Below are positions 55,080 through 64,000 of a DNA stretch of 64,000 nucleotides, piece by piece. The notes below the pieces were generated by a model that saw only the letters and a list, made by a program, of their open reading frames with translations, ran no database searches and was not told where the DNA came from. Every line of letters begins with the position of its first letter. The first letter of the stretch is position 1. The stretch comes from Nitrospirota bacterium (GTDB lineage Bacteria > Nitrospirota_A > Leptospirillia > Leptospirillales > Leptospirillaceae): positions 62,001 to 126,000 of the forward strand of contig JAKBPM010000002.1 of the NCBI GenBank assembly GCA_021829515.1, given 5' to 3'. The position numbers and the translations under genes were made by a program.

Positions 55080-55534
55080 AGCCACATGATATTGATACTC
55101 TTTTTTTGCAGTTGGCCGGAGCCCTTTCAAGGGGACTCACTCCTGAAATCGTTTTTCGCTCATCCGGAGAGCCCAGGTGGCAGCCGATGACTGATATCTA
55201 TGAAACCGAAGGCGAGGTTGTCATCAAAATTGAACTTGCCGGGGTCCCGAAGGAAGAGATATCGATTGGAATGGATGGCAACCGGTTACTGGTCAGGGGG
55301 GTGCGAAAGGATGAGTCAAAGAGTTATGCACCCCAGAAGAAAAAGAACTATCTTCAGATGGAGATCAACTACGGGGAGTTTGAAAGGGCATTTTTGTTGC
55401 CGGAAGGGCTGGACCCACAGAGTGTCCGTGCTGAATACTCTCTTGGTTTTTTGAGAGTCATTGTGAAAAGGCGCCCGCCAAGGCAGATTCTTACGGTTCA
55501 GGTCACCGACGGGGAGGAAGTGAAGAATGGTTGA
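55076..55534 (+). CDS. Small heat shock protein (Hsp20/alpha-crystallin)
   Basis: ATP-independent chaperone holding unfolded proteins, 152 aa. Alpha-crystallin domain from about residue 36 to 135: TDIYETEGEVVIKIELAGV, then the FERAFLLPEGLD segment and the closing YSLGFLRVIVKR. The ATG at 55076 has a weak site; ATG at 55187 has AGGTGG before it but would cut into the domain boundary. Overlaps lon by 8 bases, so the chaperone and protease are made together. Confidence 0.9.
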   Translation: MKPHDIDTLFLQLAGALSRGLTPEIVFRSSGEPRWQPMTDIYETEGEVVIKIELAGVPKEEISIGMDGNRLLVRGVRKDESKSYAPQKKKNYLQMEINYGEFERAFLLPEGLDPQSVRAEYSLGFLRVIVKRRPPRQILTVQVTDGEEVKNG

Positions 55535-57950
55535 GGAACAGGTCCGGACACCTGGCGAATCCCCTTTGGTCATTTTGCAGGATTCGGTTGTTTTTCCACA
55601 TATATTGACATCGCTGGCTTTTCATCATCCCATGGATCTGGCCGCGATCGATGATGCGATGAACCGGGAGCCGAAGACACTGATCTGTGTAACGGCCAGA
55701 AACTCTGGAAAAGAGGAGGCCGAGAGTACCGGGGATGATTCGACGGGTCATCCTCCGGTGACTCTCGGGGATCTCCATGAAATTGGCACGATGGTTCTTA
55801 TCCACAAACTCCTCAGAATTCCGGCAGGGGGGGTCGCCATCATGGTCCAGGGGATCCGCAGGGTTAAAATCGATGACATCCTCCAGACAGACCCCGTTCT
55901 TCGCGTAAAGGTCCATCCTGCTCCCGAGTCACCCGATCGTTCGGTGGAAACCGAAGCCCTGATGCGCCTGATCCTTGGACAGGTCAAGCAGTTGGCGGGA
56001 CTTGCTCCCTATCTTCCCGATGAGTTTGAGACAATGGCACTTAATATCGATAACCCACATCACCTTGCCTATCTTGTCGTGACGTTTCTGAAGTTGCCGG
56101 TAGATGATCGCCAGAAAATTCTTGAGATTGATTCGGCCGAGGCCAAATTGACCAATCTGTCCACCTACCTGGAAAGAGAAATAGAGCTTCTTGAGCTGGG
56201 TGGAAAAATAAAGGCCAAAATTCAGGACGATGTCCAGAAAAGTCAGCGGGATTTTTTCCTTCGCGAACAGGTCAGGGCAATTCAGAAAGAGCTTGGTGAT
56301 GGTGAGGAGGGTGATGAGGACATCGTCCGTTACCGGGAAAAAATAGCAAAAAGCCAGCTCCCTCCAGAGGTTCTGCGTGAAGTTAACCGGGAACTCGACC
56401 GTCTGGTTCGTTCGGGTAACGGACAGTCCCAGGAGGCCGGAGTGATCCGCACATATCTTGATGTTGTTCTTGATCTTCCTTGGGCCAGGACGGCCACTGA
56501 CCATTTCTCCATCGAAAAGGCCCAGCAAATCCTTGATGAAGATCATTATGGGATCGAAAAGGTAAAGGACAGGATCCTGGATGAGCTGGCGGTTCACCTC
56601 CGTGCAAAGGGAAAGAACAGGGGACCGGTTCTGTGCTTTATTGGGCCACCAGGCGTTGGCAAGACAACATTGGGACAGTCCATCGCCCGTGCGATGGGTC
56701 GGGCTTTTGTGCGTGTCTCTCTGGGAGGCGTGAGAGATGACTCCGAGATCAGGGGACATCGACGGACCTATGTCGGGGCGATGCCCGGCAGGATTATCCA
56801 GGGGATGAGAAAGGCCGGAACACATAATCCTGTTTTCATGCTGGATGAGATCGACAAGCTCGGGGCTGATCAGCGAGGCGATCCAGCCTCGGCCCTTCTG
56901 GAAGTCCTTGATGCCTCCCAGAACAAGGATTTTCGGGATCACTACCTTGATCTCCCCTTCGATCTGTCCGAAGTCTTTTTTATTGCGACGGCCAATGTCT
57001 TTCAGACTATTCCTCCCCCGTTGCTTGACCGGATGGAAATCATCAGGCTTGCCGGCTACACATGGGAGGAGAAGAGGCATATTGCACGGCAGTATCTGAT
57101 CCCGCGTGTGATGAAAGAGCTTGGGATCGATCCTTTCGAATTCCGATTTGATGATCCGGCCCTGGTTCGTCTGATTAGGGAGTTTACCCGTGAAGCCGGG
57201 GTCAGAACACTTGACCGGAAAATCGCAACACTTCTCCGAAAGGTCGTGAGAGTTCGTTCTGAAATGTCACGGAAGAGAAAGGTGATCATTACGCCAAAAT
57301 CCATTTCCACCTATCTTGGAAATGAATATGTTGAACCGGAACATCTTCTGGACAAGGCTCCTCCCGGGGTTGCGACCGGATTGGCCTGGACTCCGAACGG
57401 GGGAGATGTGCTTTTTATTGAAACGCTGGCCATCGAGGGATCAAAGGGGTTCATCCTGACCGGACATCTCGGGGATGTCATGAAGGAGTCGGCGAGAACC
57501 GCCTTTTCAGTTGTGCAGTCAAGAATTGGGCGGTTGGGAATCGAATCGAACTTTTTTACGAAAAATGAGATTCATGTCCATGTGCCAGGAGGTGCCATTC
57601 CGAAAGATGGTCCTTCGGCGGGGATTACGATTGCTGTTGCAATCGTCTCTCTCGTCACCGGAATCCCTGTTCCTGAAACGCTTGCGATGACAGGAGAAAT
57701 TGCTCTTTCCGGAAGGGTCCTGCCCGTCGGCGGAATCAAGGAGAAGCTGATTGGTGCCCGGGAGGCAGGCATCAAAAAAGTCTTTATTCCCGCAAAAAAC
57801 GAGAAAGATCTTCTGGAGATCCCGGAAGAGGTCAAGAATGATCTGACAATTGTTCTTGTTTCCCATATTGATGATATTTTCGGGGAGTGTTTTAAGATCG
57901 GAAAAGGGAAGAAAGCTGCCTTGTCCCCACATGGAAAGAAATCTCAGTGA
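55527..57950 (+). CDS. lon: ATP-dependent protease Lon
   Basis: Degrades misfolded and regulatory proteins in the cytoplasm. 807 aa: LonN substrate-binding domain (1-~205), helical linker, AAA+ domain with Walker A GPPGVGKTT near 373 and Walker B VFMLDEIDK near 438, and the C-terminal protease with Ser in PKDGPSAG near 697 and Lys near 740. ATG at 55527 has GGAGG ahead. Between hsp20 and nth, with overlaps on both sides. Long open frames on the opposite strand are shadows. Confidence 0.96.
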   Translation: MVEEQVRTPGESPLVILQDSVVFPHILTSLAFHHPMDLAAIDDAMNREPKTLICVTARNSGKEEAESTGDDSTGHPPVTLGDLHEIGTMVLIHKLLRIPAGGVAIMVQGIRRVKIDDILQTDPVLRVKVHPAPESPDRSVETEALMRLILGQVKQLAGLAPYLPDEFETMALNIDNPHHLAYLVVTFLKLPVDDRQKILEIDSAEAKLTNLSTYLEREIELLELGGKIKAKIQDDVQKSQRDFFLREQVRAIQKELGDGEEGDEDIVRYREKIAKSQLPPEVLREVNRELDRLVRSGNGQSQEAGVIRTYLDVVLDLPWARTATDHFSIEKAQQILDEDHYGIEKVKDRILDELAVHLRAKGKNRGPVLCFIGPPGVGKTTLGQSIARAMGRAFVRVSLGGVRDDSEIRGHRRTYVGAMPGRIIQGMRKAGTHNPVFMLDEIDKLGADQRGDPASALLEVLDASQNKDFRDHYLDLPFDLSEVFFIATANVFQTIPPPLLDRMEIIRLAGYTWEEKRHIARQYLIPRVMKELGIDPFEFRFDDPALVRLIREFTREAGVRTLDRKIATLLRKVVRVRSEMSRKRKVIITPKSISTYLGNEYVEPEHLLDKAPPGVATGLAWTPNGGDVLFIETLAIEGSKGFILTGHLGDVMKESARTAFSVVQSRIGRLGIESNFFTKNEIHVHVPGGAIPKDGPSAGITIAVAIVSLVTGIPVPETLAMTGEIALSGRVLPVGGIKEKLIGAREAGIKKVFIPAKNEKDLLEIPEEVKNDLTIVLVSHIDDIFGECFKIGKGKKAALSPHGKKSQ

Positions 57951-58585
57951 CGGGGCAGGATTCTGGTCGTATCGCTGAAATCCTCGTGCGGTTAAAACAA
58001 TCGATTCCGAATCCGGCTATGGAGCTTGATTTCCATTCTCCGTTTGAACTTTTGGTTTCGACCGTTTTGTCCGCCCAATCGACGGATAAAACGGTCAATA
58101 CGGTTACTCCGGCACTTTTTCAAAAGTTTCCTGATCCCGTTTCAATGGAGAAGGCATCTGTTCCGGAGCTTGAGAAACTGATCCGGCCTGCGGGCTTTTT
58201 TCGCCGCAAAGCTCAACAGCTGATCGGTCTGTCTCGTGAAATCGCCGAGCACTTCAATGGGGTTGTCCCCAACACGATGGACGAATTGACAAAGTTGCCG
58301 GGAGTGGGCAGAAAAACGGCAAGTGTTGTACTGGCCTATGCGTTTCAGATCCCGGCTATTGCAGTCGACACGCATGTAACGAGGGTGTCAGGAAGGCTCG
58401 GACTTGTAAAGTCAGTGGATCCAGAGGAAATTGAGGCGGAGTTGTGCCGGATCTTTCCGAAGAAAGAATGGATCGGTGCAGGCAGTCGCCTCTTGCTGCA
58501 TGGACGATATGTTTGTGTTGCCAAAAAACCGCTCTGTTCGTCATGTGTTCTCTCAGCCCTGTGCCCTTCCAAAAATCTCCCCTGA
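57947..58585 (+). CDS. nth: Endonuclease III
   Basis: DNA glycosylase/AP lyase for oxidised pyrimidines, 212 aa. Helix-hairpin-helix LPGVGRKTASV near 117-127 with the catalytic Lys, catalytic Asp in VDTHVTR near 143, and the 4Fe-4S ligands C-X6-C-X2-C-X5-C at the end. GTG start overlaps the stop of lon. The iron-sulfur cluster would need the A-type carrier coded elsewhere in this window. Confidence 0.95.
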   Translation: MTGQDSGRIAEILVRLKQSIPNPAMELDFHSPFELLVSTVLSAQSTDKTVNTVTPALFQKFPDPVSMEKASVPELEKLIRPAGFFRRKAQQLIGLSREIAEHFNGVVPNTMDELTKLPGVGRKTASVVLAYAFQIPAIAVDTHVTRVSGRLGLVKSVDPEEIEAELCRIFPKKEWIGAGSRLLLHGRYVCVAKKPLCSSCVLSALCPSKNLP

Positions 58586-58614
58586 AAAAAGTCAAATTAT
58601 TTCCTCCTGCTCCT

Positions 58615-60642
58615 TCAAAATATCTCGGGAAGGACTTTATACTCTTGAGCCATATGAAGCGTATTCAAAAAAGCCGCATGGCTCCACGCAAGCGGAGAAA
58701 CGGAGATTGGTTCGCCATTTAAGGCATTGAGCTGTTCTGACATCACTCCTGAGGGGAGGGACTTTTCCATCGTCCATGCGAGAAGATCCCTTGTTTTTTT
58801 TATGGCACCAATGTCGCCGGTACTTCCAATTGCGGCGTATCCCTGTGCCATCCAGAGAGCGCTGATAAACCAGGGGTTCCCGTGGATGTTCGCATTTCTG
58901 GACTCCTGGGAGAGGTAGTAGGGATCATTCTTGTAACGGGTATAGCCTCCAATCCCTGTCTTGATCCGGAGTTCCTCTTCCTGTCTTCTCAGAAGGCTCC
59001 TGATCTGTTCCCTGTCGGATTGCCCTGAAGGGTCCAGAAATCCTGTTTCGACAAGTACGAGTGAGCTGATGTCGGGGGTTGGATCCCTGTTGAGGATGGT
59101 TCCGTCAAGGATTTCAACCCCGCGATAAAAATAGCCCTCGTCCTGGTTCCAGAGATGTTTCTGGATGCCCTCTCTGATCTCATCTGCCGCTTTCAGGAAA
59201 GACCGGGCGAGTACGGTTTCTCCGAATGAATCAGAAAAATAGGCAGCGCTTTCGAGTCCCGCCCATGTCAGGGCGGCTGTATGGAGAAATGTGCCATGTC
59301 TTTCTTCCCAGAGATCATAGGATGCAAGGGGAAGTCCCGTTCCCGGGTCGCGGTAGTCTCTTAAAAAGAGGCCGGCAGGCTTGATCATCTTTTTGTAAAG
59401 AGGAGTGATCAGGTCGAAATCCCTGTCGATCTGGAAGTGCATCCTGAGGGCCCAGAGAACGTAACCTGTTTCGTCTTCCTGTATCGGAAGCTGGGGGACG
59501 CCCTCCCGAATCCATGGTAGCCACGATGATGCAGGTGTCCCGTCCATATTGTATTTGTGGAGAAAATAACCTTCAGGCTGAATGATTTCCCCGGCAAATT
59601 CAAAAAATCGTCTGCCCAGCCCATGGTGTCCGGATCTTGAAAGGGCGAGTGCAACATTGGCACCATCCCTTGGCCAGAGGTATGCGTAGCTGTCTCTTGC
59701 GAGCTCGAGGCTGTCGGAGTCGATCGCCGCAGCACTGGCTCCGTTCCTTGAGATATGAGTCCGGAGAATCAGAAGGTTGGTCTTTTTCCTGTCCCGTATT
59801 TGATCCATGAATGGATCAGGCGTTGCTGGCTCTTCTTTTTCGGCTTTTTTCTTTGAACACTTTTCGGGGTTGGTCCAGAAATTCCAGTAATGGGAGGTCC
59901 GTTCCAGAAATTGATCCGGGTGGCGGTCGAGTACAGCTTGGTTGATGCTTCTTGTTTCCAATAGGCTGGTTGCTGCGATCATCCAGAAGTACAGGACTTT
60001 TGTCTGTCCTGGCAACAGCTCGAGCGAGGTTGAAAAAGCGGAGTCCACTGATCCCTGGGCAATGGGATTCTGGGAGAGCAGCCCATCTTCGGCATCGCGC
60101 CAGGTTCCCTCGCTGCCTTCCATTTCTTTTCGTCCGGTTGCATAGGAACGAATGCCCGGACCATTATCGGGATGCAAGAGGCCAAAGCTAAAATAACGGT
60201 TTCTTTTGTAATGGATGAGGATCTTGAGTGATGGATCAAAAAATGCCGTATCACCGACCTCGTTTCCTTCGATGTGGAAGTCTGGACAGAAAAATGTCCT
60301 GACTTCCTTCGGTATCGGGCCGGTATTAGTTATCTGGATTTTTCTGACCCAAAGATTTTCATAGAAATCGATCGCATCACGCGAGACAAACGAAATGTTC
60401 CTGGCGGTATTATTGCCTTCCACCAATGTGACCAGAGATCCCTGTTCATAAGACATTTTCAGGTCCCACGCTGAACGGGAGATCCAGTCCATCCTTCCGT
60501 CCGAGAAAATTCCAAATCGGAGAGGATGCCCTCCTGTCTGATTCTCAAGTCCCACGAAAGGGAATGTGACCTCCCTCATCTGGTAGTCCAGGTCAAAGGA
60601 AAGAAACAGACACCCATTTGATAACGGTAAATCTCTGGCCAT
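58615..60642 (-). CDS. Glycoside hydrolase family 15 (glucoamylase-like) enzyme
   Basis: 675-aa two-domain enzyme: N-terminal beta-sandwich (about 1-270) and (alpha/alpha)6 barrel (about 290-670). Catalytic acid candidate in YDLWEERHG near 440 and base candidate in GVMSEQLN near 635; the substrate-binding SYAYLWPRDGA motif is near 320. Such proteins act on alpha-1,4/1,6-glucans or on trehalose. No signal peptide, so probably cytoplasmic. A homologue lies divergently beyond hisS. Confidence 0.88.
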   Translation of the reverse strand: MARDLPLSNGCLFLSFDLDYQMREVTFPFVGLENQTGGHPLRFGIFSDGRMDWISRSAWDLKMSYEQGSLVTLVEGNNTARNISFVSRDAIDFYENLWVRKIQITNTGPIPKEVRTFFCPDFHIEGNEVGDTAFFDPSLKILIHYKRNRYFSFGLLHPDNGPGIRSYATGRKEMEGSEGTWRDAEDGLLSQNPIAQGSVDSAFSTSLELLPGQTKVLYFWMIAATSLLETRSINQAVLDRHPDQFLERTSHYWNFWTNPEKCSKKKAEKEEPATPDPFMDQIRDRKKTNLLILRTHISRNGASAAAIDSDSLELARDSYAYLWPRDGANVALALSRSGHHGLGRRFFEFAGEIIQPEGYFLHKYNMDGTPASSWLPWIREGVPQLPIQEDETGYVLWALRMHFQIDRDFDLITPLYKKMIKPAGLFLRDYRDPGTGLPLASYDLWEERHGTFLHTAALTWAGLESAAYFSDSFGETVLARSFLKAADEIREGIQKHLWNQDEGYFYRGVEILDGTILNRDPTPDISSLVLVETGFLDPSGQSDREQIRSLLRRQEEELRIKTGIGGYTRYKNDPYYLSQESRNANIHGNPWFISALWMAQGYAAIGSTGDIGAIKKTRDLLAWTMEKSLPSGVMSEQLNALNGEPISVSPLAWSHAAFLNTLHMAQEYKVLPEIF

Positions 60643-60651
60643 GATCGTCTC

Positions 60652-61953
60652 CTAGGAGAGCTGTGAGATCTTCTCCTGACTCCTGACCGAGCGAATATAT
60701 CCGATAAGGCCTGCCAGAGGGGAAAGAGGAAAAGGGGTTTGTTCGCCTGTGAGGAGATCTTTGACGACGATCTCCCTCCTTGCCATTTCGTCTTCGCCGA
60801 GAATCAGCAAAAAGCGGGATCCGTCTCTTTCAGCCTGCTTGAACCCCTGCTTGATTTTTGTTGTCCCAAAAATGCCTGTGGCAGAAATGCCTTCATTCCT
60901 GATTTCCCGGATAAGGCTTTGCACAATGGGAACAGCCAATTCTCCCAGTGGCAGTATGGAGATGTCCTGCGTGTGGGAGTGTGCCGGCATGAGTGTGCCT
61001 GCTTTCTCCGCGAGAAGGGCGAGTCTTTCGACTCCTATGGCAAATCCGGCCCCCGGGACATCGGGGCCTTCAAGCTGTCCGATGAGACCATCATATTGTC
61101 CTCCGGCAGCCCAGGTCGATTGGGATCCCAAGGCATCGGAGACGAATTCAAAGGTTGTTTCCGTATAGTAATCGAGTCCTCTGACCAGCCGCGGATTAAC
61201 GGTGAATGGAATCGAGAGGCTTCTGAGTCCTGAGCAGACGGCTTCATGGTGCAGTCTGGAAGATTCGCAGAGAAAGTCAATGATAGAAGGCGCCCGTTCT
61301 ATGACCGGCTGACATTGCTCGACCTTGCAGTCAAGAACTCTGAGCGGATTTGTTTCCGTGCGTTTTTTGCACGTGGTGCAGAGGCCCGACTGATGGGTTT
61401 CAAGGTATTCGACGAGAGCTTTCCTGAACACGGGACGGCATCGGGAACATCCCATATTATTGATAAACAGCGTTGTCCCGGGAAGCTTCAACTCACGGGA
61501 AATGGAGTCAATAACAACAAGCAGGTCTATGTTGTCCTGTGGCGTGATTGTGCCCAGAATCTCCGCTCCGACCTGGTGAAACTGTCTAAGGCGCCCGGCC
61601 TGTGGTCTTTCATGTCTGAACATTGGGCCCTGATAGGAGAGCCGTGTAATGCGGGCAGGCTCAATGAGGTGGTGCTGGATGGCCAGCCGCAGAAGGGATG
61701 CTGTTCCTTCGGGTCTTAAGGCGAATCTTTCCCCCCCCTTGTCTTCAAAAAGGTACATTTCCTTTTCGACGATATCTGTTTCAACCCCGATGGATCGCGT
61801 AAAAAGGGATGCCGATTCAAAAATCGGAAGACCAACTTTTTTAAAGCCAGCCTGTCCGAGATGTTTCTCTGCAATGGATACAAGCGCCAGAAACTGGTCT
61901 TCTTCCGGGGGAATCCTGTCCTTGATGCCGCGGGGAGCGTTAATCACGATCAT
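60652..61953 (-). CDS. hisS: Histidyl-tRNA synthetase
   Basis: Class II synthetase, 433 aa. Typical start NAPRGIKDRIPPEE, motif 2 MFRHERPQAGRLRQFHQ near 112-128, the two histidine-specific motifs LVRGLDYYTETTFEF and AAGGQYDGLI, and a C-terminal anticodon domain. ATG at 61953 has GGAG very close; a GTG at 61947 has better spacing. Lies between two GH15-type genes, 9 bases upstream of the first on the same strand. Confidence 0.95.
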   Translation of the reverse strand: MIVINAPRGIKDRIPPEEDQFLALVSIAEKHLGQAGFKKVGLPIFESASLFTRSIGVETDIVEKEMYLFEDKGGERFALRPEGTASLLRLAIQHHLIEPARITRLSYQGPMFRHERPQAGRLRQFHQVGAEILGTITPQDNIDLLVVIDSISRELKLPGTTLFINNMGCSRCRPVFRKALVEYLETHQSGLCTTCKKRTETNPLRVLDCKVEQCQPVIERAPSIIDFLCESSRLHHEAVCSGLRSLSIPFTVNPRLVRGLDYYTETTFEFVSDALGSQSTWAAGGQYDGLIGQLEGPDVPGAGFAIGVERLALLAEKAGTLMPAHSHTQDISILPLGELAVPIVQSLIREIRNEGISATGIFGTTKIKQGFKQAERDGSRFLLILGEDEMARREIVVKDLLTGEQTPFPLSPLAGLIGYIRSVRSQEKISQLS

Positions 61954-62063
61954 CTCTCCGTTCTAGACCTGAAGGCCTTTTTTTGCATTTTCTGTACTCC
62001 GGAAAATAAGATTGGCTGTTTTTTCGAGATGCCGGGTGGATTTTTGAAATCAGGTAAAAGTGT

Positions 62064-62093
62064 ATACTACATTGTCCCATGGATTGGCATCAA
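62064..62093 (-). promoter_or_regulatory. Candidate promoter of hisS
   Basis: Minus strand: TTGATG (62093-62088), 18-base spacer, TAGTAT (62069-62064). On the plus strand a TATACT at 62063-62068 overlaps it and may serve the divergent GH15 gene, though its -35 is poor. Confidence 0.4.
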
Positions 62094-62178
62094 CCAATTC
62101 AGGGGCGCAGTCGATTGTCCGGAAATTCTCTTTGAAGGGAACGCTCCGGGAGTTATTCAACAAATGGGGAGTGACAAA

Positions 62179-64000
62179 ATGTCACGATTTCTGCCGGTTG
62201 CCAATGGTCGTCTTTTTGTCTCTTTCGATGAGTCCCATTTGCTGTCTGAGTTAACCTGGCCTTATATCGGGCTTGAAAATCATGCTGGTGGCAACTGTTT
62301 CCGACTGGGAGTTTCTTTTGCGGGAAGATTTGTCTGGGTGAATGCGTCTCACGTCAGAAAACGGCGTTATCGCCCTGGGGTCATGGTGGCTGAAGCCTTT
62401 CTCCTTTTTCCTGAGCTGGGAGGACTGGAATGTGTCGTAACTGACTGGGTCGACCTTGACATTGATGTTCATTTTCGCCGGATAGAGCTGGTCAATTCTC
62501 CGAATCCCAGCGGAACAATGACCTTTTTCTTCCATCAGAATTTTTCTATCAGCCATCAGGATATCGGGGATACGGCCATGTATCTTCCGGCTGAAAAGGC
62601 TCTTCTTCATTACAAGGACCAGCGATATTTTCTTGTGGGCGCTCTCTTTGAATGTCCGGCAAGAAGCGTTGAAAATGCGATGTTCGAATATGCCTGCGGA
62701 TCGAGACATGGGAACAGGGAAGGGACATGGCGGGATGCCGAAGATGGAAGTCTTGGCGGAAATCCTATTGCCCAGGGAACGGTCGACTCTGTTTTTTCGG
62801 TTGCCATTTCTTCGGAGAAACAGGATCGCCCATTTTCTGTCCTGACAATATGCGGAACAAGCCAGAGCGAGGTTATCTCAACGTATTCAAAGCTCAAGCG
62901 AAAGACTCCAGACCGCTCTCTTTCGCAAACATCGGGTTTCTGGAAACTCTGGATCGAATCCCATCCCCTGACATCTCCGGCCATTCCTCCGGAATGGATG
63001 CGGCTCTATGAGACAAGCCTGCTCCTTATCAGGACTCACATGGGAGAAAGCGGGGCAATCGTTGCCGCCATCGATTCTGTTTCCCTGAATTATTCGAGAG
63101 ATACCTATTCTTATTTGTGGCCAAGAGATGGCGCCCTGATCGCCCATGCCCTGGACAAGGCCGGTTTGGGGGATCTGTCCAGACGTTTTTATGAGTTATT
63201 GCCCGCCCTGATCTGCGACGAGGGGTTTTTGGCGCACAAGTACCACCCGAATCTTTCGATCGGGTCATCGTGGCACCCTTCCGGGGTTGAGGGTGCTCCT
63301 GCCTACCCCATACAGGAGGATGAGACTGCCCTTTGCATCTGGGCTCTGTGGGAGCATTTCAGAAAGTATCGTGACCTTGATTCCATTCGTCCGGTTTTTC
63401 AGGACTTTGTTCTGCCGGCCGCGAGGTTTATGGCCAAGTTCCGTGATCCGAAAACGGGGTTGCCTCTTCCGTCTTATGACCTTTGGGAGGAAAGGGCCGG
63501 GGTTTCAACACATACTGCAGCCACCGTTTATGGGGGGCTCAAGGCTGCGGCAAGTTTTTCCGCAGGGTTCGGAAATCCGTCAGAGGCCCGTTATTTTGAG
63601 CAGGCTGCAAGCGAGGTGAGGGCAGGAATCCTGAGCCATCTCTTTAATGAGGCAACAGGTTGTTTTTATCGTGGAATGATCCTTGGCCGAAATGGGGAAA
63701 GCTTTCCGGATCCGACCCCGGATGCCAGCCTGTATGCCCTTTTCGAATATTCCGTCCTGCCCCTTCAGGATATCCGGCTTATCCGGACGATGGACTGGCT
63801 CTTCCAGTCGCTCTGGACGCCAGGCCCCATTGGAGGGGTGGCCAGGTACAGCAATGATCACTACTACAGGAGTGGCGAGCATCAACCCTCGAATCCATGG
63901 GTGATTTCCACTCTATGGATGGCCCGCTGGTTTATGCGTACGACTCCTTCTCCCCTTGAGTCTCCGCAAGTGATGAGTCTTCTTTCCTGGGTTTTTGAGC
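62179..64000 (+). CDS. Second GH15 (glucoamylase-like) enzyme, 3' end outside window
   Basis: Open frame of 607 codons with no stop before the window end. ATG at 62179 has GGGGAG seven bases ahead. Clear paralogue of the enzyme at 58.6-60.6 kb: shared TWRDAEDG...NPIAQGTVDS near 175, SRDTYSYLWPRDGALIAHAL near 305-325, YPIQEDETAL near 378 and SYDLWEERAG near 432, the last carrying the catalytic acid candidate. The second catalytic Glu would lie beyond the edge. The two copies are far from identical, so duplication is not recent or they serve different substrates. Confidence 0.9.
   Translation, partial: MSRFLPVANGRLFVSFDESHLLSELTWPYIGLENHAGGNCFRLGVSFAGRFVWVNASHVRKRRYRPGVMVAEAFLLFPELGGLECVVTDWVDLDIDVHFRRIELVNSPNPSGTMTFFFHQNFSISHQDIGDTAMYLPAEKALLHYKDQRYFLVGALFECPARSVENAMFEYACGSRHGNREGTWRDAEDGSLGGNPIAQGTVDSVFSVAISSEKQDRPFSVLTICGTSQSEVISTYSKLKRKTPDRSLSQTSGFWKLWIESHPLTSPAIPPEWMRLYETSLLLIRTHMGESGAIVAAIDSVSLNYSRDTYSYLWPRDGALIAHALDKAGLGDLSRRFYELLPALICDEGFLAHKYHPNLSIGSSWHPSGVEGAPAYPIQEDETALCIWALWEHFRKYRDLDSIRPVFQDFVLPAARFMAKFRDPKTGLPLPSYDLWEERAGVSTHTAATVYGGLKAAASFSAGFGNPSEARYFEQAASEVRAGILSHLFNEATGCFYRGMILGRNGESFPDPTPDASLYALFEYSVLPLQDIRLIRTMDWLFQSLWTPGPIGGVARYSNDHYYRSGEHQPSNPWVISTLWMARWFMRTTPSPLESPQVMSLLSWVFE

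Noticed and set aside
55929..57080. A 383-codon open frame on the minus strand inside lon
   Set aside because: Lon is complete and well conserved on the plus strand; the antisense frame has no family match and no start signal.

Overview
The window reads as the chromosome of a Gram-negative, respiring autotroph-like bacterium. It has an outer-membrane LPS assembly protein (lptD), apolipoprotein N-acyltransferase (lnt), several lipoproteins and c-type cytochromes, and a cytochrome b6-type bc complex. The best guess is a Leptospirillum-like member of the Nitrospirota, judged from memory of gene content: a split b6-like cytochrome b operon joined to a GltD-like flavoprotein, an archaeal-type ATP-dependent DNA ligase, and GH15 enzymes. 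This is inference and no marker gene such as rRNA is present. Coding density is high, ATGA overlaps between neighbours are common, and many genes seem to start at GTG or TTG behind good Shine-Dalgarno sequences.

Layout. 1-3.75 kb: end of lptD, then an M14-type peptidase/deacylase and nadK on the minus strand. 3.8-4.76 kb: decayed IS605-type tnpB remnant and the promoter region of the next operon. 4.76-10.27 kb: a respiratory operon (flavoprotein/ferredoxin oxidoreductase, Rieske protein, cytochrome b6, cytochrome b C-terminal part, a 73-aa membrane protein, a tetrahaem cytochrome c) ending in a clear terminator. 10.3-12.2 kb: ABC-2 exporter. 12.2-22.3 kb: housekeeping and exported proteins (YajQ, SppA, glycerate kinase, YHS protein, MidA-type methyltransferase, cytochrome c, lipoproteins, MFS transporter, CBS protein, TsaE, HIT). 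22.3-22.9 kb: unexplained non-coding stretch and pyrR leader.

22.9-31.7 kb: pyrimidine operon pyrR-pyrB-pyrC-carA-[radical SAM]-carB-greA-[44-aa membrane peptide]. 31.8-33.1 kb: a sigma-54-type promoter followed by a zinc-ribbon protein, an IscA/HesB protein and a lytic transglycosylase. 33.1-39.5 kb: diguanylate cyclase, Lpd-like flavoprotein, glnA, and a NifA-like sigma-54 activator. 39.5-46.1 kb (minus): guaB-guaA-rluB-aspS, rluB carrying a 126-bp tandem repeat. 46.2-52.5 kb (minus apart from one GNAT gene): DUF815 ATPase, LonN-domain protein, a membrane protein, prfB with a programmed frameshift, lnt, a secreted protein. 52.6-58.6 kb: ATP-dependent DNA ligase, small ORFs, hsp20, lon, nth. 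58.6-64 kb: two GH15-type enzymes flanking hisS, the second running off the window.

The genes together show de novo pyrimidine and guanine nucleotide synthesis, nitrogen assimilation, protein quality control, and a respiratory complex that seems to connect the quinone pool and c-type cytochromes to NAD(P)H. I see no tRNA, rRNA, CRISPR array, intact insertion sequence or prophage. The most distinctive points are the bc operon with its own NAD(P) oxidoreductase, the radical SAM gene inside the car genes, the DUF815/LonN pair, the RluB tail repeats and the duplicated GH15 genes.
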